From the NCBI RefSeq assembly GCF_001632775.1, contig NZ_CP015249.1, forward strand, positions 3,700,686-3,764,685: a stretch of 64,000 bases of DNA, written 5' to 3'. A program made the translations under genes and the position numbers. Shown here piece by piece: positions 1-9,138 of this stretch. The DNA is from Dokdonella koreensis DS-123. GTDB lineage: Bacteria > Pseudomonadota > Gammaproteobacteria > Xanthomonadales > Rhodanobacteraceae. The notes under the pieces are model-generated. The model made no database searches, was not told the DNA's origin, and was given only the letters and a program-made list of their open reading frames with translations. Position 1 is the first letter of the stretch; each line of letters opens with the position of its first letter.

Positions 1-5
1 CGCCC

Positions 6-1295
6 TTGAACGCCCCAGACACCGTCGTCCCCGTGCGTCGCGCCGCGGTGATCTTCATCTTCGTCACGGTCGTGCTGGACATGCTGGCGTTCGGGCTGAT
101 CATCCCGGTGCTGCCACACCTGGTGCAGGCGATGGTCGGCGGCGACATCGCCGTGGCCACCCAGTGGACCGGCTTGTTCGGCGCGCTGTTCGGGTTGATG
201 CAGTTCGTGTTCTCGCCGATCCAGGGCGCGCTGTCGGACCGGTTCGGCCGCCGACCGGTGATCCTGGCGTCGAACCTGGGCCTGGGCCTGGACTTCATCG
301 TGATGGCGCTGGCGCAGACGCTGCCGGTGCTGTTCATCGGCCGCCTCGTCTCGGGCATCACGGCCGCCAGCTTCACGACCGCCAATGCCTACATCGCCGA
401 CGTGACGCCGCGGGAGAAGCGGGCGGCCGCATTCGGCCTGCTCGGCGCCGCCTTCGGCATCGGCTTCGTGATCGGCCCCGCGCTCGGCGGCTTCCTCGGC
501 GGCATCTCGCCGCGGCTGCCGTTCTGGGTGGCCGGCGCCCTGGCGCTGGCCAACTTCGTCTACGGCTGGCTGATCCTGCCCGAGTCGCTGCCGCCGGAAC
601 GGCGCACGCCGCGCTTCGACCTCAAGGGCGCCAACCCGCTCGGCGCGCTGCGCATGCTGCGCCGCTACCCGCACGCGCTGGGCCTGGTGGTCGTGATCTT
701 CCTGACCCAGTTCGCGCAGTTCTCGCTGAACTCGACCTTCGTCCTGTTCGCCGACTACCGCTTCCAGTGGGGCCCGCAAGAGGTGGGCTACACGCTCGCC
801 CTGGTCGGCCTGTGCAGCGGCATCGTCCAGGCCGGCCTGGTCGGGCGGCTGGTGCGCCGCTTCGGTGAACGCCGTCTCATGCTGAGCGGTCTCGCCTTCG
901 GCATCGCCGGCTTCCTGCTGTTCGGGCTCGGCGCGACGCCGCTGGTGTTCCTGGCCGGCATCCCGCTGCTGGCGCTGGCCGGACTCGGCGGGCCGCCGGC
1001 GCAGGCGATCCTGACCCAGCAGGTCGACCCGCACGAGCAGGGCCGCCTGCAGGGGGCGATCAGCGGCCTGGCGGGCCTGGCGACGATCTTCGGGCCGTTC
1101 CTGTTCACCCAGGTCTTCGCCACCTTCATCGGCCCGCAGGCGAACCTGCACCTGCCCGGCGCGGCGTTCGTGCTGTCGGCGGCGCTGCTGGCCGCGGGCC
1201 TGCTGCTCGGCTGGCGGGTCACCGCCCGCTTCGCCCGCATCCCGGCCACCGACGCCGCCCCGCCACCGGTCGCCGAGCCCGGCCCGCCCGGCTGA
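6..1295 (+). CDS. MFS transporter, Tet/TCR-type drug:H+ antiporter family
   Basis: Inner-membrane efflux protein of the major facilitator superfamily, about 429 residues, the usual length of TetA-like 12-helix carriers. The first helix (around residues 14-40) holds the run LDMLAFGLIIPVLPHL typical of the TCR/Tet subgroup. The loop between helices 2 and 3 carries motif A as GALSDRFGRRPVI (around residue 75). Helix-rich sequence continues to about residue 405, followed by a short Pro/Ala-rich cytosolic tail. The first available start is a TTG at base 6 with only five bases before it, so the true start may lie outside the window. The substrate cannot be read from sequence. Tetracycline export is one option, but many chromosomal members export other compounds. 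The next gene has its own promoter, so this is probably the end of a transcript. Confidence 0.88.
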   Translation: MNAPDTVVPVRRAAVIFIFVTVVLDMLAFGLIIPVLPHLVQAMVGGDIAVATQWTGLFGALFGLMQFVFSPIQGALSDRFGRRPVILASNLGLGLDFIVMALAQTLPVLFIGRLVSGITAASFTTANAYIADVTPREKRAAAFGLLGAAFGIGFVIGPALGGFLGGISPRLPFWVAGALALANFVYGWLILPESLPPERRTPRFDLKGANPLGALRMLRRYPHALGLVVVIFLTQFAQFSLNSTFVLFADYRFQWGPQEVGYTLALVGLCSGIVQAGLVGRLVRRFGERRLMLSGLAFGIAGFLLFGLGATPLVFLAGIPLLALAGLGGPPAQAILTQQVDPHEQGRLQGAISGLAGLATIFGPFLFTQVFATFIGPQANLHLPGAAFVLSAALLAAGLLLGWRVTARFARIPATDAAPPPVAEPGPPG

Positions 1296-1368
1296 ATCGA
1301 CCGGCACCGCGCCGCCCGGCCTTGCGGGCACGCGCACCGAATCCACCGGACAAACCGGCGCGGCCGGG

Positions 1369-1374
1369 TAGAAT
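1369..1374 (+). promoter_or_regulatory. Probable -10 element of the M28 peptidase gene
   Basis: TAGAAT sits 26 bases before the chosen ATG and would place transcription start near 1381, giving a leader of about 19 bases. No good -35 box is visible at the usual spacing, which is common in GC-rich Xanthomonad promoters. The site argues against the longer reading frame that starts upstream of it. Confidence 0.4.
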
Positions 1375-1399
1375 CGCCGTTTTCGCCGCGGAGAATCCC

Positions 1400-3118
1400 A
1401 TGCGTCCCATCCTCCCCGCCAGCGCCGCCGCCAGCCTGCTGGCGCTCGGCCTCGTCGCCTGCCAGCGCGAACAGGCGCCGGCACCGGCGTCGACACCGGC
1501 CACCACCGCACCGGCGGCCGCGCAGCCGCGCCAGCCGGTGGTGCCGACGGCCGAAGGCGCCTGGAGCCCGGCGATCACCGCCGAGGATTTCGCCGCGCGC
1601 GTGCAGAAGCTCGCGTCGGACGCGTTCGAGGGGCGCAAGCCCGGCACCGTCGGCGAGCGCCTGACGACGGCCTACCTCAAGGACCAGTTCGAGCAGATCG
1701 GCCTGAAGCCCGGCAACAACGGCAGCTGGTTCCAGACCGTGCCGATGGTCGAGACCACCCTGGTCGACGCCGACCAGGTCGCGCTGGACGTCAAGGGCAG
1801 CGCCGGCGAGGCGCGCTTCGCGTTCGGCAGCGACATGGTGATCGGCACCCTCGACGGCAGCCTCGATGTCGAGCTCAAGGACAGCGACGTGCTCTTCCTC
1901 GGCTACGGCGTCGATGCGCCGGACCAGCAGTGGAACGATTTCGACGGCGTCGACGTCAAGGGCAAGACGATCGTCGTGCTGGTCAACGACCCGGGCTGGG
2001 GCTCGCAGGATCCGGACCTGTTCAAGGGCCGTGCGCTGACCTACTACGGCCGCTGGACCTACAAGTTCGAGGAAGCCGCGCGCAAGGGCGCGGCCGCCGC
2101 GCTGATCGTCCATGAGGACGCTGGTGCCGGCTATCCGTGGAGTGTCGTGCAGAGCGGCTGGAGCGGTCCCCAGCAGAGCCTGCCCGCCAGCGAGGACCCG
2201 GCGCCGCGCCTGAAGGCCGCCGGCTGGCTGACCGGCGACGCCGCGCGGCGGTTGTTCGCCGCCGCCGGCAAGGACTTCGACGCGCTGAAGAAGTCCGCGG
2301 ACGTGCGCGGCTTCAAGCCGGTCGATCTCGGCACCACGCTCTCGGCCCGCTTCAGCAACACGGTGACGCGTTCCAGCTCCGAGAACGTGCTCGCGCTGCT
2401 GCCCGGCACCACGCGTGCCGACGAGGTCATCGTCTACACCGCCCACTGGGACCACCTGGGCAAGGACGAGCACCTCCAGGGCGACCAGATCTACAACGGC
2501 GCGATCGACAACGCCACCGGCGTGGCCGCCCTGCTGGAGATCGCCGAGGCGTTCAAGCACCAGCAGCCGGCGCCGCAGCGCTCGATCCTGTTCCTGGCCG
2601 TCACGCTGGAGGAATCGGGCCTGCTCGGCTCGGCCTACTACGCCGCCCACCCGGCCTATCCGCTGGCCAAGACCGTGGCCAACATCAACATCGACGCGCT
2701 ACCGATCATCGGCCGCAGCAAGGACGTCAACGTGATCGGCCTGGGCCAATCGGAACTGGACGCCTACGTCACCGAGGCCGCCGCCGCCCAGAACCGGACC
2801 ATCACCGGCGACGCTTCGCCGGAGAAGGGCTTCTTCTTCCGATCCGACCACGTCAACTTCGCGCGCGGCGGCGTGCCGGCGCTGTACGCCTCCGGCGGCC
2901 AGGACCTGGTCGAGGGCGGCTCCGAAGCCGGCGCCAAGGCCAAGGCCGACTACACCGCCCACCGCTACCACAAGCCGGCCGACGAGTACGACCCGGCCTG
3001 GGACCTCAGCGGCACGATCGAGGACCTGCAGCTGCTCTACGCCGTCGGCGGCAAGCTGGCCGGCGAATCGACCTATCCCCAGTGGAAGCCGGGCGCCGAC
3101 TTCCGGCGTCCCGAGTAA
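1400..3118 (+). CDS. Exported M28 family metallopeptidase (lipoprotein)
   Basis: Zinc aminopeptidase of family M28, 572 residues. The ATG at 1400 is chosen because it follows a GGAG and a likely -10 box and opens a lipoprotein signal peptide whose lipobox LVAC puts the lipidated Cys at residue 21. An Ala/Pro/Thr-rich linker follows. A protease-associated (PA) insertion lies around residues 160-260 (ARKGAAAALIVHED). The M28 metal and catalytic residues are all present in order: H349 (TAHWDHLG), D370 (GAIDNATG), E404/E405 (VTLEESG), D432 (NIDALP) and H484 (SDHVNF). The enzyme should act at the cell envelope or periplasm on peptides. Exact specificity is not readable. It appears to be monocistronic. 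Confidence 0.93.
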   Translation: MRPILPASAAASLLALGLVACQREQAPAPASTPATTAPAAAQPRQPVVPTAEGAWSPAITAEDFAARVQKLASDAFEGRKPGTVGERLTTAYLKDQFEQIGLKPGNNGSWFQTVPMVETTLVDADQVALDVKGSAGEARFAFGSDMVIGTLDGSLDVELKDSDVLFLGYGVDAPDQQWNDFDGVDVKGKTIVVLVNDPGWGSQDPDLFKGRALTYYGRWTYKFEEAARKGAAAALIVHEDAGAGYPWSVVQSGWSGPQQSLPASEDPAPRLKAAGWLTGDAARRLFAAAGKDFDALKKSADVRGFKPVDLGTTLSARFSNTVTRSSSENVLALLPGTTRADEVIVYTAHWDHLGKDEHLQGDQIYNGAIDNATGVAALLEIAEAFKHQQPAPQRSILFLAVTLEESGLLGSAYYAAHPAYPLAKTVANINIDALPIIGRSKDVNVIGLGQSELDAYVTEAAAAQNRTITGDASPEKGFFFRSDHVNFARGGVPALYASGGQDLVEGGSEAGAKAKADYTAHRYHKPADEYDPAWDLSGTIEDLQLLYAVGGKLAGESTYPQWKPGADFRRPE

Positions 3119-3197
3119 GGATCACCGCCCGCTCCGGGCCGGCCACGCGGCCGGTCCGGGGCCTGCGGGAACGCGAAAAGCGCTGTAAAGCGAGTTT

Positions 3198-3205
3198 GCT
3201 ACACT
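3198..3205 (+). promoter_or_regulatory. Extended -10 promoter of corC
   Basis: TGCTACACT fits an extended -10 element (TGn plus TACACT) and lies 37 bases before the corC ATG. The implied leader is about 30 bases. It would drive the corC-DUF4105-corA operon. Confidence 0.45.
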
Positions 3206-3242
3206 CCGCGGTCCCGCCCCCGTGGCGCCGCCCCCGTCGAGA

Positions 3243-4088
3243 ATGAGCGAGGATCCCCCGAGTAGACCGCCCCGGACCTGGTTCGGCCGTATTTTCCAGG
3301 TGCTGAGCGGCGAGCTGCGCAGCCGTGAGGAGCTGATCGACGAGCTCCGTCACGCCCAGTCCACCGGACTGATCTCCAACGATACGCTGGCGATGATCGA
3401 GGGTGCCATCGAGGTCACGGACCTCAAGGTGGCCGACGTCATGGTCCCGCGCGCACAGATGGTCTCGATCGCCGTCGACGATCCGCTTCCGGAGATCGTC
3501 CAGACCGTCATCGAATCGGGGCATTCGCGCTTCCCCGTCCACGGCGACGACCGCGACGAGATCCTCGGCATCCTGCTGGCGAAGGACCTGCTGCGCTGCT
3601 TCACCCAGACCGGCGACGCGCCCGGCGAGATCCGGCCGCTGCTGCGCTCGGTGATCCTGATCCCCGAGTCCAAGCGCCTGAACATCCTGCTCAAGGAATT
3701 CCGGCTGTCGCGCCATCACATGGCGATCGTCGTCGACGAGTACGGCGGTGTCGCCGGCATCGTCACGATCGAGGACGTGCTCGAGCAGATCGTCGGCGAC
3801 ATCGACGACGAACACGATGACGACGACGACCGCCAGACGCTGATCCGGGTCTCGCCGGACGGCACCTTCCTGGTCGACGCCCAGACCCCGATCGCCGCGT
3901 TCAACGAGCGCTTCGGCAGCGAGTTCAACGACGAGGAGTACGACACCGTCGGCGGCATGATCGCGGCGACCGTCGGCCACCTGCCCCAGCCCGGCGACGA
4001 GGCGGACCTCGGCGGCTTCCATTTCCAGGTCATGAAGGGCGACGCCCGGCGCGTCCAGCAGTTCGCGGTCCGGATGCACGTCGCGTGA
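3243..4088 (+). CDS. corC: CorC/HlyC-type CBS-domain protein (magnesium/cobalt homeostasis)
   Basis: Cytosolic protein of 281 residues, matching E. coli CorC/YbeX (about 290). It has a short N-terminal segment, two CBS domains (around residues 60-185, with VADVMVPRAQMVSI at the start and GGVAGIVTIEDVLEQIVGDI at the end of the pair), a very acidic linker (DDEHDDDDD) and a C-terminal CorC_HlyC transporter-associated domain (around 195-275). It lacks the membrane DUF21 domain. CBS pairs bind adenine nucleotides, and CorC is linked genetically to Mg/Co efflux. The ATG at 3243 follows an extended -10 promoter. The gene overlaps the next one by four bases (GTGA), and corA is third in the same run, so a role in divalent cation handling fits the context. 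Confidence 0.9.
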   Translation: MSEDPPSRPPRTWFGRIFQVLSGELRSREELIDELRHAQSTGLISNDTLAMIEGAIEVTDLKVADVMVPRAQMVSIAVDDPLPEIVQTVIESGHSRFPVHGDDRDEILGILLAKDLLRCFTQTGDAPGEIRPLLRSVILIPESKRLNILLKEFRLSRHHMAIVVDEYGGVAGIVTIEDVLEQIVGDIDDEHDDDDDRQTLIRVSPDGTFLVDAQTPIAAFNERFGSEFNDEEYDTVGGMIAATVGHLPQPGDEADLGGFHFQVMKGDARRVQQFAVRMHVA

Positions 4089-5386
4089 TCCGGCCTGCGT
4101 CCCGACGCGGCGGCCTGGCGCTGCGGCTGGGCGCATGGGCCTGGCTGGCGCTGCTGGCCGTCCTGATGCGGGTGCCCGCCGCGGACGCCGCCGAGCCCGG
4201 CGAGACGCTGCAGATCAGCCTGCTCACCTACGGCCCCGGCGAGCTGTACTGGGAGCGCTTCGGCCACAACGCGCTGCTCGTCCGCGATCGCGCCACCGGC
4301 GAAGCCCTCGTCTACAACTACGGCATGTTCGATTTCGCCGAGGACGACTTCTTCTGGAACTTCGTCCGCGGCCGCATGACCTACCACGTCGGCGCCTGGC
4401 CGCTGGACGAGGACCTGCCGGCCTATGTCGCCGCCGGCCGCGGCGCGGTCGAGCAGCAGCTGGACCTGGCCCCGGCACAGCGGGCCGCCTTGCGCGATTT
4501 CCTCGAATGGAACGTGCAGCCGGCCCACGCACGCTACGACTACGACTACTTCACCTCCAACTGCTCGACCCGCATTCGCGACGCGATCGACCGCGCGCTC
4601 GGCGGCGCGCTGCGCGACCAGTCGCGCGGGCGGTCGCGCGGCTACACCTATCGCATGGACGCCGTCCGCCTGCTCGCGCCGCAGCCGTGGCTGATGCACG
4701 TGGTCGACCTCGGCCTCGGGCCGTTCGCCGACCAGCGGCTGGACTTCTGGCAGGAGAGCTTCGTGCCGATGACGCTGGCGTCCGTCGTGCGCGATGCCCG
4801 CATCGTCGACGACGCCGGCGCCACCCGCCCGCTGGTGATGGCCGAGGACACGCTGGCCGAGAACCGGATCGCCGCTCCTCCCGAGCTGCCGGCCGACCTG
4901 CGCTGGCCGTTCCTGGCGGGCGGCATCGGCATCGGCCTGGCATTGACCGCGCTGGCCCGCGCCCGCCGCTACCGCGCCGCACGGATCGGCTTCTCGCTCG
5001 CCGCGCTGCTGGTCGCGCTGGCCGCCGGCCTCGGTGGCCTGGTGCTGGCCCTGCTGTGGGGCTTCACCGAGCACCGTGCGGCCTGGCGCAACGAGAACCT
5101 GCTGCTGCTCGACCCGCTCTGCCTCGCGCTGCTGCCGACTTGGTGGGCGGCGATGCGACCGGCCTGGCGGCCGGGCCGCGTCGCACGGATGCTGATGCTG
5201 CTGGTGCTGCTCGCGGCGGGTTTCGCGGTGTTCTCCAAGGTGCTGCCGTGGTTCGTCCAGCAGAACGGCCATTGGATCGCCCTGCTCGTACCGATCCATG
5301 TCGCGCTGGCGCTGGCGCTGTGGCGCCAGCCGGCGCCCGGCCGGGCCGCGGCGAACATTGCCGGAGACGACCCCGAAGCGGCATGA
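4085..5386 (+). CDS. DUF4105 membrane protein
   Basis: 433-residue exported membrane protein. An N-terminal signal sequence (about residues 1-36) is followed by a DUF4105 domain (about 40-240) with the family hallmarks LLTYGPGELYWERFGHNALL and VYNYGMFDF, and a conserved NCSTRIRD stretch that resembles the NC motif of papain-like/NlpC-like folds. About five hydrophobic helices fill residues 270-425. The molecular function of DUF4105 is unknown. The GTG start overlaps the stop of corC in a GTGA, so translation is probably coupled. The gene sits between two divalent-cation genes with only 7 bases to corA, which suggests co-expression with Mg/Co transport. Confidence 0.82.
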   Translation: MIRPASRRGGLALRLGAWAWLALLAVLMRVPAADAAEPGETLQISLLTYGPGELYWERFGHNALLVRDRATGEALVYNYGMFDFAEDDFFWNFVRGRMTYHVGAWPLDEDLPAYVAAGRGAVEQQLDLAPAQRAALRDFLEWNVQPAHARYDYDYFTSNCSTRIRDAIDRALGGALRDQSRGRSRGYTYRMDAVRLLAPQPWLMHVVDLGLGPFADQRLDFWQESFVPMTLASVVRDARIVDDAGATRPLVMAEDTLAENRIAAPPELPADLRWPFLAGGIGIGLALTALARARRYRAARIGFSLAALLVALAAGLGGLVLALLWGFTEHRAAWRNENLLLLDPLCLALLPTWWAAMRPAWRPGRVARMLMLLVLLAAGFAVFSKVLPWFVQQNGHWIALLVPIHVALALALWRQPAPGRAAANIAGDDPEAA

Positions 5387-5393
5387 TCGGCCC

Positions 5394-6416
5394 ATGGCCG
5401 AAGCTCCCGCCCCCGTCACCGCCGAGGCGCCGCGCCCGCAGACCCCGATGGTCGTCAACTGCGTGGCGTACTCCAACCAGGGCCGTCGCGTCGGCGACAT
5501 CACGATCGACGAGATCAGCGACGTGCTCGAACGGCCCGACCAGTTCGTCTGGGTCGGGCTCCACGAGCCGGACGCCCAGCTGCTCGACAAGCTGCAGGAG
5601 GAATTCGGCCTGCACGACCTCGCCATCGAGGACGCCAACAACGCGCACCAGCGCCCCAAGATCGAGAGCTACGGCGACTCGCTGTTCATCGTCGCGCAGA
5701 CCGCGCAGTTCGTCAGCGGGCGGATCGAGTTCGGCGAGACCCATGTGTTCCTGGGCCGCAACTACATCGTGACGATCCGCCACGGCGCGTCGCTGTCGTA
5801 CGCGCCGGCCCGGCGCGGCTGCGAGCAGACACCCGACCTGCTCGCGCTCGGCCCCAGCTACGGCCTGTACTCGGTGCTCGACTTCATCGTCGACAACATC
5901 TTGCCGATCGTCCGCAACTTCCGCGAGCAGCTGCAGGACCTGGAGGACGACATCTTCCAGGACACCTTCAAGCGCCAGACGATCCGCAGCCTGTACGAAC
6001 TGAAGAAGGAGCTGGTCTCGCTGCGGCTGGCGGTGGCACCGCTGCAGGACATGCTCAACCAGCTGGTACGCCTGTACCCGGGCCTGATCCGCGACGAGGT
6101 CCGGCCGTACTTCCGCGACGTCTCCGACCACGCGATCCGCATCAACGAATCGATCGACACGATGCGCGAGATGCTCTCGGCGGCGATCAGCATCAATGCC
6201 GCCGTGGTCGGCGCCTCGCAGAACGAAGTCGTCAAGCGCCTGGCGGGCTGGGCGGCGCTGCTCGCCGCGCCGACCCTGATGACCAGCTGGTACGGGATGA
6301 ACTTCCACCAGATGCCCGAGCTCGACAAGCCCTGGGGCTACCCGGCGATGATCGCGCTGACCGTCTCGATCTGCGGCGGCCTGTTCCTGTTGCTGCGCCG
6401 GGCGCGCTGGCTGTAG
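5394..6416 (+). CDS. corA: CorA family magnesium/cobalt transporter
   Basis: Pentameric inner-membrane channel for Mg2+ and Co2+, 340 residues. The ATG at 5394 starts 7 bases after the DUF4105 stop, and an in-frame upstream extension overlapping that gene is rejected. The large N-terminal cytosolic funnel domain is followed by two C-terminal helices. The first ends in the selectivity-filter signature YGMNF (the GMN motif), followed by the acidic loop HQMPELDKPWGYP and a second helix with a basic tail (RRARWL). This is the usual CorA layout. It is the last gene of the corC-DUF4105-corA operon. Confidence 0.95.
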   Translation: MAEAPAPVTAEAPRPQTPMVVNCVAYSNQGRRVGDITIDEISDVLERPDQFVWVGLHEPDAQLLDKLQEEFGLHDLAIEDANNAHQRPKIESYGDSLFIVAQTAQFVSGRIEFGETHVFLGRNYIVTIRHGASLSYAPARRGCEQTPDLLALGPSYGLYSVLDFIVDNILPIVRNFREQLQDLEDDIFQDTFKRQTIRSLYELKKELVSLRLAVAPLQDMLNQLVRLYPGLIRDEVRPYFRDVSDHAIRINESIDTMREMLSAAISINAAVVGASQNEVVKRLAGWAALLAAPTLMTSWYGMNFHQMPELDKPWGYPAMIALTVSICGGLFLLLRRARWL

Positions 6417-6621
6417 AGCACCGCGGCGCCTGCACCGATTCGTTCCACGGCGGCGGCCGGTCCCGGCGGGCCGCCTGCCACCATCCTGCGCGCCCATGCG
6501 GACCTGCCGGCAGCAGGCACCGGCGCCGTCCATTCGACCAATGGCTAATGCACCGCGGCTTGACCGTGGTGCGCTGCGGGAACACGCTTTCCCGGTTCCC
6601 AATCCGTAGGGTGGAGGCGGT

Positions 6622-8685
6622 ATGACATCGGTCGCAAGCAAGTTGGGATGGCTGGCCCTGGCCATCCTCGGCGCGTTCTGCCTGGGCACCGTCGCCTTGC
6701 ACCGGGGCGAGACGATCAACGCGGTCTGGCTGGTGACGGCCGCCGTCTCGATCCTCTTCATCGCCTATCGCTTCTACAGCAAGTTCATCGCCGAGAAGGC
6801 GCTGCGCCTGGATGCGACGCGGGCGACGCCGGCCGTGCTGCGCAACGACGGCCTGGACTACGTGCCGACCGACAAGTACGTGGTGTTCGGCCATCATTTC
6901 GCCGCGATCGCCGGCGCCGGACCGCTGGTCGGCCCGGTGCTCGCCGCGCAGATGGGCTACCTGCCCGGCACGCTCTGGATCCTGGTCGGCGTGATCTTCG
7001 CCGGCGCGGTGCAGGACTTCATGGTGCTGTTCTTCTCCTCGCGCCGCGACGGCAAGTCGCTCGGCGACATGGCCCGCTCCGAGCTCGGCCCGGGCGCCGG
7101 CGTGGTCGCGATGATCGGCGTGACGATGATCATGTTCATCATCCTGGCCGTGCTCGCCCTGGTCGTGGTCAAGGCGCTGGCGGAAAGCCCGTGGGGCACC
7201 TTCACGGTGGCGATGACGATGCCGATCGCGCTGTTCATGGGCGTCTACCTGCGCTACCTGCGCCCCGGCCGCGTCATGGAAGTCTCGATCATCGGCCTGG
7301 TCCTGCTGCTCCTGTCGATCTGGCTCGGCGGCGTGGTCGCCCACGACCCGGCCTGGGCCGAGGCGTTCCATTTCAACGGCCGCCAGCTCGCCTGGATGCT
7401 GATCGCCTACGGCTTCGTCGCCTCGGTGATCCCGGTCTGGCTGCTGCTGGCACCGCGTGACTACCTGTCCACGTTCCTCAAGATCGGCACGGTGGTGCTG
7501 CTGGCCATCGGCATCCTGATCGCCGCGCCGGAACTGCGGATGCCGGCGTTGACCAAGTTCGTCGACGGCACCGGCCCGGTGTTCGCCGGCGGCCTGTTCC
7601 CGTTCCTGTTCATCACGATCGCCTGCGGTGCGGTGTCCGGCTGGCATTCGCTGATCTCGTCCGGCACCACGCCCAAGCTGCTGGCCAACGAGAAGGAAAC
7701 ACGTTTCATCGGCTACGGCGGCATGCTGATGGAAGCCTTCGTCGCGATCATGGCCCTGATCGCCGCCTGCGTGCTCGATCCGGGCATCTACTTCGCGATG
7801 AACGCGCCCGCCGCGCTGATCGGCACCACGGTCGAATCGGCGGCGCAGGCGATCAGCAACCTGGGCTTCGTGATCACGCCGGAGGCGCTCGCCCAGACCG
7901 CCACCGACATCGGCGAGGGCACGATCCTCTCGCGCGCCGGCGGCGCGCCGACGCTCGCCGTCGGCATGGCGCACATCCTGCACAGCGTGATCGCCGGCGA
8001 AGGCATGATGGCGTTCTGGTACCACTACGCGATCCTGTTCGAGGCGCTGTTCATCCTCACCACGGTCGATGCCGGCACGCGCGCCGGGCGCTTCATGATC
8101 CAGGACCTGGCGGGCCTGGCCGTGCCGGCCCTCAAGCGCACCGAATCATGGGCCGCCAACCTGATCGCGACCGCGCTGTGCGTGGCTTGCTGGGGCTACT
8201 TCCTCTACCAGGGCGTGGTCGATCCGCTCGGCGGCATCAACACCTTGTGGCCGCTGTTCGGCATCGCCAACCAGATGCTGGCGGCGATCGCGCTGACCGT
8301 ATGCTGCGTGTGCCTGATCAAGATGAAGCGCGACCAGTACGTGTGGATCCCGCTGGTGCCGACTGTGTGGCTGCTGATCTGCACGCTGACCGCCGGCTGG
8401 CAGAAGGTGTTCCACGGCGACGTGCGCATCGGCTTCCTCTCGCATGCGAAGAAGTACGCCGACGCGCTGGCCCAGGGCCAGGTGCTGGCGCCGGCCAAGT
8501 CGCTCGACGACATGAACCGCATCGTGTTCAACGACTACGTCAACGCCGGCCTCGCGGCCACGTTCATGGCGATCGTCGTCGTCGTCGTCGTGTTCGGCAT
8601 CCGCGCCGCGGTTCGCGCACGGCGCATCTCGCTGCCGACCGCGCAGGAAACGCCGTACGTCGCGTTGGCCTCGGTGGCACGATGA
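6622..8685 (+). CDS. cstA: Carbon starvation protein CstA family transporter
   Basis: Large inner-membrane protein, 687 residues (E. coli CstA is about 700), with about 16-18 predicted helices. Family signatures include KYVVFGHHFAAIAGAGPLVG and the following GPVLAAQMGYLPGTLWIL near residues 90-130, and VSGWHSLISSGTTPK near 345. CstA members take up peptides or pyruvate and are usually induced under carbon limitation. The ATG follows a GGTGGAGG-like ribosome site. The stop overlaps the start of a YbdD/YjiX gene in ATGA, the normal partner order for CstA-type pyruvate transporters. The 205 bases upstream carry no recognised operator that I can defend. Confidence 0.95.
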   Translation: MTSVASKLGWLALAILGAFCLGTVALHRGETINAVWLVTAAVSILFIAYRFYSKFIAEKALRLDATRATPAVLRNDGLDYVPTDKYVVFGHHFAAIAGAGPLVGPVLAAQMGYLPGTLWILVGVIFAGAVQDFMVLFFSSRRDGKSLGDMARSELGPGAGVVAMIGVTMIMFIILAVLALVVVKALAESPWGTFTVAMTMPIALFMGVYLRYLRPGRVMEVSIIGLVLLLLSIWLGGVVAHDPAWAEAFHFNGRQLAWMLIAYGFVASVIPVWLLLAPRDYLSTFLKIGTVVLLAIGILIAAPELRMPALTKFVDGTGPVFAGGLFPFLFITIACGAVSGWHSLISSGTTPKLLANEKETRFIGYGGMLMEAFVAIMALIAACVLDPGIYFAMNAPAALIGTTVESAAQAISNLGFVITPEALAQTATDIGEGTILSRAGGAPTLAVGMAHILHSVIAGEGMMAFWYHYAILFEALFILTTVDAGTRAGRFMIQDLAGLAVPALKRTESWAANLIATALCVACWGYFLYQGVVDPLGGINTLWPLFGIANQMLAAIALTVCCVCLIKMKRDQYVWIPLVPTVWLLICTLTAGWQKVFHGDVRIGFLSHAKKYADALAQGQVLAPAKSLDDMNRIVFNDYVNAGLAATFMAIVVVVVVFGIRAAVRARRISLPTAQETPYVALASVAR

Positions 8686-8954
8686 ACCTGCCTGCGGGCA
8701 AGCGTGGGCCGCGCGCACCGCAAGGCCCGCTCGACCCCGGCGAGGCGGCCGCGCGCGCCGCCGCCTCGCCACTGGCCGCACTGTGGCTGCGTGCCGTGCG
8801 CATCGCCCGCCAGATCATCGGCATCCCGGACTACGGCACCTATGTCGCGCACCTGCGCGCCTACCATCCGGACCGACCGATCCCGACCTACGCCGAGTTC
8901 TTCAACGAGCGCCTGGAAGCACGCTACAAGGGCGGCGGCGGACGCTGCTGCTGA
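8682..8954 (+). CDS. YbdD/YjiX family small protein, CstA partner
   Basis: 90-residue cytosolic protein. Its C-terminal 60 residues carry the family core: a helix ending in RQIIGIPDYGTYVAHL, then HP, PTYAEFF, R and a Gly/Cys-rich end. E. coli YbdD and YjiX are about 65 residues, so this copy has roughly 30 extra N-terminal residues rich in Ala, Pro and Arg. Its start overlaps the cstA stop by four bases, so coupled translation is expected. YjiX/YbdD proteins are needed for activity of the paired CstA-type transporter. Confidence 0.9.
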   Translation: MNLPAGKRGPRAPQGPLDPGEAAARAAASPLAALWLRAVRIARQIIGIPDYGTYVAHLRAYHPDRPIPTYAEFFNERLEARYKGGGGRCC

Positions 8955-9138
8955 CGCCCGCTGCCGACCGGACGCAACCGGACTTGTCGGCGCCGAGCCC
9001 GGACACGGATACTGGACGCCGGCACCACCGGCAGCGTCCTCCGATGATCGTTCCGACATCCCGGCTCCTTCCACCCTCGCTCCTCGCCGGCTGCTGCGCT
9101 GCACGCCGCCACTGCACCCTCACCGCAACGGAAGCACC

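Noticed and set aside
6-1295. Tetracycline-resistance determinant
   Set aside because: It is a Tet-family MFS carrier, but there is no TetR repressor or mobile context. Chromosomal relatives have varied substrates.
788-2650. 620-codon minus-strand frame across the MFS and M28 genes
   Set aside because: It spans two well-supported plus-strand genes and their intergenic space, with low-complexity composition.
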